Shown piece after piece: positions 18,711 through 18,833 of a stretch of DNA of 18,833 nucleotides. The position numbers and the translations under genes were made by a program. The stretch is taken from positions 1-18,833 of the forward strand of contig JAOXYB010017142.1 of NCBI GenBank assembly GCA_028565635.1. Direction: 5' to 3'. The notes under the pieces are model-generated. The model saw only the letters and a program-made list of their open reading frames with translations, was not told the origin of the DNA and did not search any database. Within the stretch, counting starts at the first letter, position 1; each line of letters begins with the position of its first letter. This DNA comes from Phoronis ovalis. Lineage: Eukaryota > Phoronida > Phoronidae.

Positions 18711-18833
18711 AGAGTGTACCCCCAGCTGAGAATGTTGAATGTTGGAGAGATTGGCGTTAGGGAGGTTTACAGTTGGTGAGAAGTGGTTGCATATTGAAAA
18801 CATAAACAAGAGTTGTTTTTCCTATAGTTAAAA

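Noticed and set aside
1-18833. tRNA, rRNA, CRISPR, prokaryotic operon or viral genes
   Set aside because: No cloverleaf, rRNA-like or spacer-repeat pattern and no reverse transcriptase, transposase or capsid-like frame was recognised on either strand.

Overview
This is a stretch of animal nuclear DNA: AT-rich, with no prokaryotic gene density and no operon. Coding sequence occurs as short exons (50-402 bases) joined by GT...AG introns of about 180-940 bases whose phases match exactly. The gene content and the intronic DNA transposons suggest a marine invertebrate. A lophotrochozoan such as a bivalve mollusc is my best guess, but it is not proven. Almost none of the open reading frames over 60 codons is a gene as it stands; the genes were found by joining exons across splice sites.

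Left part (1-4309, minus strand): the 5' part of a leucine-rich-repeat gene of the LRRC74A/LRRC74B type. Seven coding exons run from the start codon at 3966 down to 232, giving 292 residues, and the gene continues past base 1. Its leucine-rich repeats keep an exact 28-residue register across five exon junctions. A strong splice donor at 4308 suggests a non-coding first exon. Intron 1 carries a 403-base element with CAGGCC termini and 24-base C-rich tandem repeats. Intron 2 carries a 315-base near-perfect inverted repeat, also with CAGGCC termini, flanked by the 5-base duplication GAAAT. Both fit non-autonomous hAT-type elements with 5-base target duplications.

Middle (about 3967-8507): an intergenic region between the divergent LRR gene and the next gene. 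It holds no gene I can support, only palindromes, a perfect CRE-like octamer and a locally GC-richer patch that could be a promoter or non-coding exon.

Centre (8508-11770, plus strand): a complete seven-exon gene for a 185-residue, four-span membrane protein with a cysteine-rich N-terminus. It resembles LAPTM4/pasiflora-type small tetraspanning proteins. After it, 11771-16834 has no supported gene. It contains the 3' flanks of two convergent genes, several hairpins, and probably a long 3' UTR of the right-hand gene.

Right part (16835-18627, minus strand): the last four exons of a single-pass membrane receptor. One exon carries the transmembrane helix, and three carry a cytoplasmic tail of about 240 residues, first Asn-Gly-rich and then acidic and Ser-rich. 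The extracellular part lies beyond base 18833. The helix and tail most resemble the DCC/neogenin/protogenin immunoglobulin-FN3 family, tentatively. I see no sign that the three genes work together.
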